Below are positions 16,624 through 28,000 of a DNA stretch of 64,000 nt, in pieces. Source of the stretch: CBDCWT01 sp965223305. Its GTDB lineage: Bacteria > Planctomycetota > Planctomycetia > Pirellulales > Pirellulaceae. The notes under the pieces are model-generated. The model was not told the origin of the DNA, did no database searches, and saw nothing but the letters and a program-made list of their open reading frames with translations. Within the stretch, counting starts at the first letter, position 1. Every line of letters begins with the position of its first letter. Where the stretch lies: contig CBDCWT010000066.1 of assembly GCA_965223305.1 (NCBI GenBank), forward strand, positions 1 through 64,000, given 5' to 3'. Made by a program: the position numbers and the translations under genes.

Positions 16624-19600
16624 ATGTTATCGTCCAATGAACATGTCGACGCGTACGTTGATCACTACGTAAATGGTTTGTTGTCCGCCGCCAATGGCGA
16701 CGCCATTAACAACCATTGCTCGCAGTGCGATGCCTGCAAATCGGCGCTGGCGGAAGCAAAATCGCGCCTGAAGGCTCTTCAAAGCGTGACAGTCGATCCC
16801 GCCAGCGAGCGACTGATCGTTCGATCATTGAAACGTGTTGACGAGTCAATTCCAACAAGGTCTTCTGCACCAACGCGCCTATTCTGGGCCGCTGTGACCA
16901 TCACCGCGTGTGTCCTGGTTGCCTTCCATGGCTACTTCGCAAACTTGTCCCCATCGCCTTATGATCTCACAGTCTTGTCCCAGACCCAACTCACTAGTGG
17001 GACCACGGCGTCGTTACGAGTCCGGCTTCTTAATCGCAATACACGTAAAGCGATTGCCAACGTGCCGGTTGAGATCGACCTGCTAGACGATAACTCGGGG
17101 CAGGCCATTCGACTGGCAAGTTTTAGCACGGATGCCAATGGAACTGGTGAGCCGCGGCTGGAGATCCCGAACTGGTACGACGGTGAATACGAACTGCGTG
17201 TTACTTCACGCCATGGGCGCTCGCAAGAAATCGTAACGCGAACTCTGAATATCCGGCGGAAGTGGAAACTCATACTGACTACGGACAAACCTGTCTACCA
17301 ACCAGGAGAGGTGATCCACCTTCGAAGCCTTTCATTGCGGATGCCCAACAGGAAGCCAGTTGCCGGCCAAGAGCTGGTGTTTACCGTTACGGACCCAAAT
17401 GGAAACATGCTTTTTAAGCGGAAGGCAGTAACCAGTAGGTTCGGCATTTCTTCGGCAGACTTCCTACTCGCTCACGAGATCCGCGAAGGCTCCTACAACG
17501 TAACCTGTCAACTTGACGAGGTGTCTAGCAGCACTGCCATTCGAATAGAAAAGTACGTCTTACCAAAGTTCAAGGTCCAGCTAGAACTGGACCGGCCGTA
17601 CTATGAACCGGGGCAGATCGTGCGGGGCAGTGTCCGCGCGAATTACTTCTTTGGCAAGCCCGTGGAAGGTGGCGACGTCGAACTGCAAGTTCTTGCTGAA
17701 GACACCGAGCCGTACACGTTGGAAAACAAACAGTTGACGCTTGACACCAACGGCGAGGGGACGTTTGACTTCGGTGTTCCCCGAGCGCTCGCGGGATCAG
17801 AACGGCATTCGGGAGATACTCGGCTTCGCTTTCAGGTATCCGTACGCGACCGCGCCGGCCAGTTGGAGGAGCGTACCGTTGGCAAGTTGGTAACTTCACG
17901 TCCCTTGCGCGTCGACGTTATCCCTGAGTCCGGTACGCTCGTTCAAGGGGTGGCAAATCGAGTGTATTTCGTCGCGAGCTACGCCGACGGACGTCCCGCC
18001 CAGGTTCGCTTAACGATCAGTGGGAGAGCTGAAGAACTGACAGCCAACGCGCTCGGGGTCACGTCGCTAGATGTCGTGCCAAATTCGGATGTCGTCACCT
18101 GGGCGCTGCGAGCGGTTGACGACAACGGCTTGGTTTTCACACACCAGCTGGAGCTGAAATGTGGCCAGCGAGCTAACGATTTCCTCGTTCGGACAAATAA
18201 GGTTGTCTACGAAGCCGGTGATACGATCCAGCTGGTAGCGATCGGAGGAGGTAGACAACCCGTTTTTGTCGATTTCATTAGGGACGGCCAGACGATTGTG
18301 ACGCGCACTGTGGAAATGAACAATGGTCGGGGCGAAGCGCAGCTTGAACTGTCGACAGATCTTTTCGGCCATGTGGACATCTGCTCGTACCGTTTGAGCG
18401 CCGATGGTACGCCGGTCCGCAAGACGTATCCAATAGTACTGCGTCGTGCCGACGAATTGTCCGTCGAGACGCAGCTCGACCGGTCCGAGTATCGCCCCGG
18501 CGATCGGGCGACTCTACAAGTCCACGTTACGGACAAAGCCGGCTTGCCGGCCCCAGGAGCCGTGAGCCTGTCGGCCGTCGACGAGGCAGTCTTCTCCGTG
18601 ATCTCGCCGAGCCCGACGGCAACCGCGTTTTCGGTAGTCGAGCAAGAGTTGCTGGCACCCGTCTACGCAGTTTACTCGTGGGCTCCCGAGTTCGGGAGCG
18701 GTGACGTTGATGTACTGCAGCGAGCGCTTTTCGCGCGCACGGCCCACTTACGTGCGGCGCGGCAGGAGCAGCTCCAAGGATTGGTTGACGAGTACCTGGA
18801 CGGACAGACCCAAGTTCTGGACGTGCTACAACGGCCAGATTGGGAAGAGTTGATCAACAAGGAGTGGTTTCCAGCTAATCTGCTGAAACTGTTGAGAAGC
18901 GAAAACTCGGTACATTCGCTAGTCGCGACGAGTTATCCGAGGAAAGTCCGTGAAGTCGAGATGACGAAAAAAAAGCAGGTAGGGACAGCAAAAGTGGGGT
19001 GGCTGTTACTGGCGTTAGTTGCGGCATGCGGTTTCGCGCATTCTCTCGCTCCCAATCAAAGCGTTGGAAGCTGTGTCGTCGCCTTGGTGTTCTGCGGAAT
19101 ACTGGCGGGACTGTTGCTTCCCGCAGTGCAGTCGTCACGAGAGGCAGCACGGCGAATGCAGGCGGTTAATAATCTGAAGCAGATTGAGTTGGCGTTCCAC
19201 AACCAACGAGAGTCGGAGCGTGGAAGTGGCACCCTCCCCACCAGCCCGCCTCATCGAACCCGCCAGTGGTTTCCGGAGACTTTGCTTTGGAAGCCCGAGC
19301 TAGTTACTAACGACAAGGGCGTGGCGACACTCGAAGTGGATCTCGCCGACTCGATTACTGACTGGCGATTGTCCGCCACCGCGGTCTCTGCGGCAGGTCA
19401 TCTAGGCACGACGACATCGTCGATCCGCGTCTTCCAACCGTTCTTTGTCGACGTCGATTTGCCGGCAACCCTGACGCGTGACGATGAAGTTGCACTGCCG
19501 GTCGTCGTATACAACTACCTCACCGAGCCACAGGCGGTCGAACTCGCCCTTGCTGCCGGGGACTGGTTCGAACGGCTGGATGACTCCCGGACGACGATCC

Positions 19601-21363
19601 ATCTCGAATCAGGGGAAGTAACATCGGCGAGTTTTCGAATCCGGGTGAAGCAGATCGGTCGTCACGAGCTCGTCGTCGCGGCTCGCGGAGCCGATGTTGC
19701 CGATGCCATCAAGCGATCCGTGGAGGTTGTTCCCAACGGACGGTTGGTTGAGCGGACATGGAGCGGAACGCTGGACGAACCCGCACACCTCACGCTCGAC
19801 ATGCCTGACAGCGCGATTCCCGATAGCGCCAAGGCGATCGTAAAGATCTATCCGTCCCGGTTTAGCGAGATTGTGGAAGGACTGGACTCCGTCTTGCGCC
19901 GGCCCTATGGCTGTTTCGAGCAAACATCGTCGGCAACCTATCCAAACATTTTGGTCCTCGACTACTTGAGACGTGCCAACTGCAGTTCGCCACAAGTCGA
20001 GGCGAAAGCTCGGCAATACATCAGCCTGGGCTATCAGCGTCTCTTGGGATTCGAAGTTGCGGGTGGTGGTTTTGATTGGTTTGGCAATCCGCCAGCCAAT
20101 CGGACCTTGACCGCGTATGGACTAATGGAGTTTAACGACATGGCCGAGGTTCACAACGTCGATCCGGAGCTGATTAAGCGTACGCGGCAATGGTTGCTAG
20201 ACCATCAGAACCCCGACGGGTCGTGGGCGGCGGCTTTAAGGGGTCCGCAGCATGACCCAGCTCGCGGATTCGACAGGGATCTGGCCCGACTAAGTACAAC
20301 TGCATACATTGCATGGGCCGTGTTCGGGGCGGGCGAACGAGAGTTGTCTGCCAGCACGCTCGATTACCTCCGGTCATGCCCTGCCGAGTCGATTGACTCC
20401 GCATATGTCTTAGCACTAGTTTGCAACGCTCTGTTGGCGATCGACGAGTCGCAGACTGCAGCAGCTCCCTACGTCGACCGCCTGCTTGCCGCGCGGAAGT
20501 CGTCAAGCGATGGAAAGCGGGCCTGGTGGTCGTCGGGCTCGGTTACTGAGACAGTTTTCCACGGAGCGGGCCGCAGCGGCCAGATTGAGACAACGGCGTT
20601 GGCGACGTTGGCACTGCTTACGAGTGAGCGAAGTCCCGCGACCACTCGAGCTGCACTGCATTGGCTCGTCGAACAGAAAGACAGCCTCGGTACCTGGCAC
20701 TCCACTCAGGCGACCATTCTGACGCTGAAAGCACTGTTAGCGGGTACCGGCAAGCCTTTGGGCAGCGATGATCCTCGTCACATCAAACTGTCGCTGGATG
20801 ATGAAACGATCAAGAAGTTCGTCATCCCCTCCGATCAGGCGGAAGTCATGCAGCAAATCGTCCTCAATGACCTCACTGGACAGCATAGGTTGGATTTGGA
20901 AGAGCGCAGCGAATCATCAACCGGCTATCAGGTCGTTTTGAGGTACCACGTTCCTGACTTCGGCCAAGTTGAATCGGAAGGCCCACTGGCAATTCGGCTC
21001 CAGTACGATCGAGAGACCCTCGCCGTGCAAGACGTTCTGACGGCGTCAACCACAATAGCGAACCGGTCAACATCGGAGCTGCCGATGGTCATGGTCGACC
21101 TCCCCATACCGCCGGGATTCGCGCTGGAGACCGCTGATCTAGACAACTTAGTCGCGCTGCAGGCCATTGCGAAATATCAGTTAACTGGTCGCACGGTGGT
21201 CGTCTATCTCCGGAAGCTGGCAGGCGGGCAGTCGATCGATTTGAATTATCGCCTCCGCGCGACGATGCCGATCAAAGCAAGAGTCCACCCAGCAAAGACG
21301 TATCTCTACTACGACCCTGACGTCTCTGCAGTTACCACGTCGACCGCAATCATCGTCAATTAA
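16624..21363 (+). CDS. anti-sigma zinc domain fused to alpha-2-macroglobulin (transmembrane, thioester intact)
   Basis: The 1579-residue protein reads as follows. Residues 1-45: a zinc anti-sigma domain with H31-x3-C35-x2-C38. Residues 85-105: a membrane helix. Residues about 110-660: macroglobulin-type beta domains, including an MG2 signature TTDKPVYQPGEV at 219-230. Residues 791-808 and 813-833: two more hydrophobic helices, the second running into GLLLPAVQSSREAARRMQ, which matches DUF1559 prepilin-like proteins. Residues 882-940: the A2M domain start (WFPETLLWKPELVTNDKG). Residues 1096-1100: GCFEQ, matching the thioester motif GCxEQ. The rest is the thioester/helical domain and receptor-binding-like beta domain. 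Bacterial alpha-2-macroglobulins trap proteases through the thioester and are usually lipoproteins or periplasmic; here the anchor is an anti-sigma segment. With the sigma factor just upstream, I infer a sensor whose cleavage or thioester reaction outside releases sigma inside. Confidence 0.9.
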   Translation: MLSSNEHVDAYVDHYVNGLLSAANGDAINNHCSQCDACKSALAEAKSRLKALQSVTVDPASERLIVRSLKRVDESIPTRSSAPTRLFWAAVTITACVLVAFHGYFANLSPSPYDLTVLSQTQLTSGTTASLRVRLLNRNTRKAIANVPVEIDLLDDNSGQAIRLASFSTDANGTGEPRLEIPNWYDGEYELRVTSRHGRSQEIVTRTLNIRRKWKLILTTDKPVYQPGEVIHLRSLSLRMPNRKPVAGQELVFTVTDPNGNMLFKRKAVTSRFGISSADFLLAHEIREGSYNVTCQLDEVSSSTAIRIEKYVLPKFKVQLELDRPYYEPGQIVRGSVRANYFFGKPVEGGDVELQVLAEDTEPYTLENKQLTLDTNGEGTFDFGVPRALAGSERHSGDTRLRFQVSVRDRAGQLEERTVGKLVTSRPLRVDVIPESGTLVQGVANRVYFVASYADGRPAQVRLTISGRAEELTANALGVTSLDVVPNSDVVTWALRAVDDNGLVFTHQLELKCGQRANDFLVRTNKVVYEAGDTIQLVAIGGGRQPVFVDFIRDGQTIVTRTVEMNNGRGEAQLELSTDLFGHVDICSYRLSADGTPVRKTYPIVLRRADELSVETQLDRSEYRPGDRATLQVHVTDKAGLPAPGAVSLSAVDEAVFSVISPSPTATAFSVVEQELLAPVYAVYSWAPEFGSGDVDVLQRALFARTAHLRAARQEQLQGLVDEYLDGQTQVLDVLQRPDWEELINKEWFPANLLKLLRSENSVHSLVATSYPRKVREVEMTKKKQVGTAKVGWLLLALVAACGFAHSLAPNQSVGSCVVALVFCGILAGLLLPAVQSSREAARRMQAVNNLKQIELAFHNQRESERGSGTLPTSPPHRTRQWFPETLLWKPELVTNDKGVATLEVDLADSITDWRLSATAVSAAGHLGTTTSSIRVFQPFFVDVDLPATLTRDDEVALPVVVYNYLTEPQAVELALAAGDWFERLDDSRTTIHLESGEVTSASFRIRVKQIGRHELVVAARGADVADAIKRSVEVVPNGRLVERTWSGTLDEPAHLTLDMPDSAIPDSAKAIVKIYPSRFSEIVEGLDSVLRRPYGCFEQTSSATYPNILVLDYLRRANCSSPQVEAKARQYISLGYQRLLGFEVAGGGFDWFGNPPANRTLTAYGLMEFNDMAEVHNVDPELIKRTRQWLLDHQNPDGSWAAALRGPQHDPARGFDRDLARLSTTAYIAWAVFGAGERELSASTLDYLRSCPAESIDSAYVLALVCNALLAIDESQTAAAPYVDRLLAARKSSSDGKRAWWSSGSVTETVFHGAGRSGQIETTALATLALLTSERSPATTRAALHWLVEQKDSLGTWHSTQATILTLKALLAGTGKPLGSDDPRHIKLSLDDETIKKFVIPSDQAEVMQQIVLNDLTGQHRLDLEERSESSTGYQVVLRYHVPDFGQVESEGPLAIRLQYDRETLAVQDVLTASTTIANRSTSELPMVMVDLPIPPGFALETADLDNLVALQAIAKYQLTGRTVVVYLRKLAGGQSIDLNYRLRATMPIKARVHPAKTYLYYDPDVSAVTTSTAIIVN

Positions 21364-22096
21364 GCCTTCTCCTCCACGCATCTCGCCCCCCTGCACGTTC
21401 TGTTCGGTACAAGTGCTCGCTCCCTCGGAACCGCGAGGACAATGGATTGTCAGCGAAGAATGACGCAGCGCGTTTGGGGGTAAGAAGGTTGGAGCGCCGC
21501 ACCGCGTCAAGGATGTACGCGAGTCGTCGACGTCAATCCAATTCTAGATGGGTGCCAATCAACTTTGGCCGTCGCGATTCGTTCCTAACCGAAACCTAAC
21601 CCGAATTATTCATGAGCGATCTGCTGCGAGGTCGTAAGTCCATCCGTGGCTTCGTCATGCTTCACAATTCTCCCTCGATGTATTGCTTCAATACGCCTGC
21701 GGAAGAATTGCTCGCCTTCCTTGCCACGAACGTACTTACAACCTCTCGCGACGATCTTCATGAATAATCCGGGCTAATGCAAGCATCATCTGGTGCTCAC
21801 AAACGGCGTGGGCGCGTGTGTGTTCCTTGGTTCGTTTAGTGTCTGCGCGGAAGCTTGCTTCGACGTGTCGAGTATGCCGAGGGCCACTTGTTCTTCAAAA
21901 CTTTTCACTCGGCTCACCATTTCTTAGTTGTTTTTTGACGCGATGCTCAAATCGCAACAAAGAAATCTTCACATGCCTCAAATAGATTGTTTCGCCATCG
22001 TTCTGACTTGAGTGCTGTCTCTCGAGGTGTTGGCTCGCCGGAATGCCTTCTTGCGACACCAATGCCCGAGATCGCTATTCGCATTGAGGAGCCGTC
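21364..22096. other. intergenic region containing a 182-bp palindromic element
   Basis: No gene is supported here. The region carries the MITE-like element at 21596-21777 and the promoter and leader of the giant exoprotein gene, whose start at 22097 has GAGGAG about 6 bases upstream. Confidence 0.6.
21596..21777. mobile_element. MITE-like palindromic element, copy 1 (182 bp)
   Basis: The ends are inverted repeats: CTAACCCGAATTATTCATGA at the left, and the reverse complement TTAGCCCGGATTATTCATGA at the right. Inside, further pairs nest (GCGAGGTCGTAAGT with ACTTACAACCTCTCGC, CGTGGC with GCCACG, AATTCT with AGAATT, GTATTGCTTCAATAC at the tip), so the whole element folds as one long hairpin. A near-identical copy is at 54299-54480. 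CTAA at both outer edges could be part of the inverted repeat or a target duplication. No transposase is in the window. Confidence 0.8.
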
Positions 22097-25000
22097 ATGA
22101 AACGCATTACTGGACTAGCACGCCCCAACCGACACGATCGCCGTTCCCTTAACAAAAAGCGGACTATGCGGAAACATCGGCGGCGCTCGGACACAAGCTT
22201 CCTTCCAAGAGTTGAATGGCTCGAACAACGACGCCTGCTAACGGCAACCACCGCAAAGGACTTGTTCGCTCAGGACGCCATTGAGATCGCCGGTCCCGGT
22301 GGCAGCGGAGACTACTACGGAAGCGGAAACGACGACGCGTTCGCCGAATACGGAATCGCCAGCTTTCGATTCATCAAGTCCGATTTCGAGCTGGGAGACG
22401 GTGACACCATCACCGAGATAACTTCCGCAACGTACAGCCTTACACACAACGACCGCAGCTTCAGCGACGGAACCGAAGTGCAGTTTTGGCTTACGACGGA
22501 TGAATTCAACGGAGACTTCAGCGGACTCAACTATGACAATACCCTAGTCAACGGCATCAATCGTGACCAATACACGAGTGAACCAGTCTCCCTCGGGACG
22601 TTCCCGTACGCCCCGAAGGCGGGCGGAGTCGTCGACACGTTCGCGCTGACTTTTGATCCCGCTGAAGCGGAAGTCGTCGCCAAACTCAATGCTGGTACGG
22701 AGTTCAGCATCATCGTCGCGGCCACGACCGCCGACGCTGACGTCACCTTTTCGGGGCTAAACAACGGCTTCGACCCCGGCAATCCCAATCTCCAACTCGT
22801 AGTCGAAAACGTGACCGGAGACGACACCGTCGCTCCGATGATCACAACGCTGACGCCTCCGGACGGTGCTGTCGACGTCGCGCCCGATAGCAATTTGGTC
22901 GTTCGATTTCACGAGGGGGTCGCAGCAACAACTGGAACCATCACGATCAAGAACGCCACCGATAGCAGCGTCGTCGAGACCATCGACGTCACGTCCGCGC
23001 AGGTCTCGATTGTCGGCGATACCGTCACGATCGATCCGGCTGCTGATCTCGCTAACTCGACCGAGTTCTTTGTTGAGATCTCCGCGGGCGCTTTTGAAGA
23101 CGCTGCGGGTAACGACTTCGCCGGCATCGCCGATGCAACAACCTGGAACGTTACCATCGCCGACCCCGACAATCCGCCGGTGGTCGAGGCTGCAGGTCCG
23201 TTCACGGTATCGACCAATGCACCACTTGGAACGATTGTCGGCGATGTAGATTCGGATGACGACAGCAATGGGACGGATGTCGGCGTCCACTACGCGATTA
23301 CGGCCGGCAGCGGCGTAGACGCTTCGATGATTGAAGGTGCCGAAGGGTATTCCGTAACTCCATTGTTCACCGTGGGTGAAGTCATCTCGGGGACCACAGG
23401 TGCGCTCAACAGCACGACCGCCGGCATGTATCAACCTGTTGGCATCCTCGACGGGATTGGTGGGTTCGAGTTGGATGACGATACAGTCCGCATCTTTGTC
23501 AACCACGAGCTGACGAGCGGCACAGGGTACAAGTACGAGGTTTCCAATGCCGATGGCGCGACAATCGCCCTTGATGGCGCCCGTATTTCCTACTTCGACA
23601 TCGACAAAGACACCCGCGCAATCGTCGATTCAGGCCTTGCCTTCGGCCAGATCTTCGATCGCGCCGGGAACGTCGTCGCGGATCCACATCAGCTCGACTT
23701 CGACGCACTGCATCGGCTTTGCTCAGGTTCCCTGTTCGAGCCAGCGTTCTTCGGCGAAGGGCGCGGCTTAGTAGATCGAATCTACTTCGCTGGCGAAGAG
23801 AGTGGCGGTGGAACGGAATTCGCACTCGACGTGGCAACGGGCGAGTTGCACGCTGTCCCGGCGATGGGCCGAGCTGCCTGGGAAAACGTCACTTTGATTG
23901 ACACCGGCAACACGACCCACGTCGCCTTTCTGATTGGTGATGACCGCGGTGGAGCTCCTCTTTACCTGTATGTCGGCCAAAAAAATGCAATTGACGATGG
24001 AAGCTTCCTTGATCGCAACGGATTGGCAGTCGGCAAACTCTACGTGTGGAAGTCAAACGGCGAACACACTGATCCGAGCAATTTCAACGGCACGCTCAAC
24101 GGCGTCCTGACGCCAATCAGTGGAACTTGGGTTGAACTCACTATCCTCGACACCGGTAAAGCCGGTCAGGAGGGCTACGACGCTTTGGGCTATGCCAAGC
24201 AGGACACGCAAGACTCCCTGGCCGATGATGCGGGGCACTTCGCGTTTTCCCGGCCTGAGGACCTCGCGACTGACCCAGCCAATGGAACGCGCGCCGTATT
24301 GGCATCTACCGGAAGGGGTAGCCTCTTTCCGGCAGACGATTGGGGCACGACCTATCTGATCGACACCGACTTCACCGACATTAACAATCCGGCGTCGAGT
24401 ATTTCGATCCTGTACGACGGCGATTTGGCCGGTAATCAAGATGATGGACTACGGAGTCCCGACAATCTTGACTGGGCGGATGATGGAAACATCTACGTGC
24501 AGGAAGATCGCTCGACTAGCGTCGGAACGTTCGGCGGTGAGTCTGGCCGCGAAGCGTCGATTTGGAAGCTAGACCCAGCAACGGGTGCCGCGACTCGCGT
24601 TGCCGAAATGAACCGGGACACGGTGCTGCCGTTGGGTTCGACCGATCCTGCTCCCGGTAACATTGGCAATTGGGAGTCATCCGGCATTCTCGACGTGTCG
24701 ACACTCTTCGGCGAGGACCCAGGCACCCTGTTCCTTTTCGATGTACAAGCCCATTCCGTCCGAGACGGAGTCATCGCCGATGCAAACCTCGTCCAAGGGG
24801 GCCAGCTCTCGCTGCTACAAGTCGGCGGAGAAACGGGAGCGTTCAAGATCAACCCCAACAGCGGACTCATTACGCTTGCAAGTCCAGGAGCATTGGTTGC
24901 TCAGGAGACCGAGTTACTAACCGTCCAAATACACGACGGCGTCAACAGCACATTTGCCAAGGTTGAGATCAACGTTAATTCCGACGAGATCGCTGTTCCC

Positions 25001-28000
25001 TCGGAGGTAAGATTTGCGACCTTCAACGCGTCGCTGAACCGGCCCTCGGAAGGTGGCTTAATCAGCGACCTGTCAGAAACCACAAACGAACAAGCTCGTG
25101 CCATCGCGGAGATTATCCAGACCACGAGTCCTGACGTAATCCTAGTCAACGAGTTTGACTTCGATGCAGAAGGCGCTGGACTCGCCTTCTTCCAGGAGAA
25201 CTATCTAGCTGTCGGGCAGAACGGAGCCGATCCTGTTGTATATCCCTACACGTTCAACGCCCCTTCCAACACGGGTGTTCCATCGGGATTCGATCTTGAC
25301 AACAACGGCTCGATCGGTGGCGGCGGTGATGCGTTTGGATTTGGTGAATTTGCGGGACAGTTCGGAATGGTCCTGCTGTCGAAGTATCCCATTGTCGAGG
25401 AGGAAGTTCGAACCTTCCAACACTTCCTCTGGAAGGACATGCCCAATCCAATGCTGCCAGCTGATCCAGCCGATGCAGATTCCAATGGCGACACCGCCAA
25501 CTGGTACACGGCTGAAGAGTTGGCGGTGCTTCGTCTGTCGTCCAAGAGCCACTGGGACGTGCCGATCAACGTCAATGGCGAGGTAATTCATGTGCTCGCG
25601 AGTCACCCGACGCCACCTGTCTTTGACGGCGCCGAGGATAGAAACGGGACGAGAAACCACAACGAGATTCGCTTCTGGTCGGACTACATCACACCGGGTG
25701 AGGGCAGCTACATCTACGACGACGCGGAGCTCGCAGCTGCTGGGAACATGACACCGGCTAGCCCCCGCGGCGGTCTGGCCGCCGGATCGAACTTTGTCAT
25801 CATGGGTGACCTCAACGCCGATCCCAACGATGGCGACAGCACCGGTGATGCCGCACTGCAATTGCTCGAAAACCCCAACGTCAACGTCTCGATCACTCCA
25901 TCCAGTCTTGGCGGACCGGAAGCGGCGATCGCCCAGGGTGGAGCAAATACTAGCCACACCGGTGATCCGGCGTTCGACACCAGTGACTTCAACGACGTGG
26001 CTCCCGGCAACCTGCGCGTCGACTACGTCCTCCCGTCGGCAAACCTAGACATCGTCAATGCCGAGGTGTTTTGGCCGGCAACCGGCGAGCCGTTGGCGGA
26101 CAAAATAGGTAGCTCTGACCACCGACTGACCTTCGTCGATCTTAGCACCGACACCGAGCGCTTCAGGCTGCAGATCCTTCACGCATCAGACCTGGAGGGA
26201 GGTGTTGACGCGGTTACTGAGGCACCGAACTTCGCGGCGGTGGTCGAGGCGTTAGAAGCGGATGCGGCAACGGAGGGTTTCGCATCGATTACCCTGTCCG
26301 CTGGCGATAACTACATTCCCGGCCCGTTCTTTAACGCGGCCGGTGATCCTTCGCTGCGGGCACAGCTTCAAGCAAGCTACCAGTCATTCTTCAACGAGCC
26401 TGGGCTCACCAATATTCGTGAAGGCGTCGGTCGCGTCGACGTCTCCGTGATGAACATCATCGGCTTCGACGCATCCGCTGTCGGCAATCACGAATTCGAT
26501 GCCGGCAGCAGCGTTTTCTCGAGCATCATTGGAACGGACATCCGCGGCGAAGGACTAGGCGACGTACGGTGGCTCGGTGCTCAGTTCCCTTATCTAAGCG
26601 CCAACCTCGACTTCTTCGGAGAGGGTAGCCTCGCGAGACTTGCAACCCAAGAAATTCTACAAAACACATCGTTCCAATCATTGCCGTCGGATCTTGCGGC
26701 GGCAGGCGATGCGGCGAAACTCGCTCCAGCCACAACGATCGACGTGGGTGGCGAGATAATTGGCGTCGTAGGCGCAACGACGCAAGTGCTCGACGAGATC
26801 TCGTCACCAGGGGGAACGGCTACTATCGGTGGCAGCGGGAACGACATGGAGACATTGGCCGAAATCCTGAATCCCGTGATCGCAGAGCTGTCGGAGCAGA
26901 CGAACAAGATCATCCTCGTCAGCCACTTGCAACAGATCAGCCTCGAACAAGAGTTGGCCGGCCTGCTAAGCGGTGTCGACGTCATCGTTGCAGGCGGTTC
27001 TGGAACCCTTCTTGCGGATAGCACCGATCGCCTCCGGTCGGGTGACTTGGCAGGCGGTGACTACCCGCTGTTGAGTACTGATGCCAACGGAGATCCCGTA
27101 GCCATTGTCAGTACGGCCGGCGAATATGGATACGTCGGTCGCTTGGTTGTCGATTTCTCAGCCAACGGCAAAGTCCTGCTGGGAAGCATTAACTCGACCC
27201 AGAGTGGAGCGTACGCCGCCGACAGCGCTGGCGTCACGAGCCTCTGGGGGGCTAACGACGCTTTTGCAGTTGGAAGCAAAGGAGCTCGCGTCAAGGCTCT
27301 AACCGACGCTGTTCAACAAGTCGTGATTGACAAGGACGCCGACGTATTCGGCTCGACCGCAGTCTTTCTCGAGGGACGACGTGCAAAGGTGCGGAGCGAA
27401 GAAACCAATCTCGGTAACCTAACGGCAGACGCCAATCTTGCGGCAGCCCGCGCGGTCGACCCGAGTGTGCGCGTATCGCTCAAGAATGGCGGTGGCATTC
27501 GAGCTGAAATAGGCGCGATCGACGGCGAGACCGGTGACCTACTCCCACCAGCCGCAAATCCCATCTCGGGAAAAGTCGAAGGACAAATATCGCAACTTGA
27601 TCTCGAGAACTCTCTTCGTTTCAACAACCAATTGACATTGCTCACTGTCACGGCAAGCCAACTCGAACAGCTCGTCGAACATGGCGTGGCCAGCGCGGGG
27701 CCTGGCGCGACGCCTGGAAGTTTCGCTCAAGTCGGCGGAATGGCGTTCAGCTTTGATCCCTCGGGAACACCAATCGAATTCGATGACACGGGCGCGGTTG
27801 TCCGTGACGGAAGCCGCGTCCGAAGCCTGGCGATACTCGACGATGCAGGACAGGTCGACGAAGTCGTGGTCGAAGACGGTCAAATCTCGGGGGATCCGGT
27901 CCGACCGATACGCCTTGTGACGCTGAACTTCCTTGCTGGTGGCGGCGACGGCTATCCGTTCGATGTCTTCGGCACCGAACTTGTATCCACCGAGATCGGC

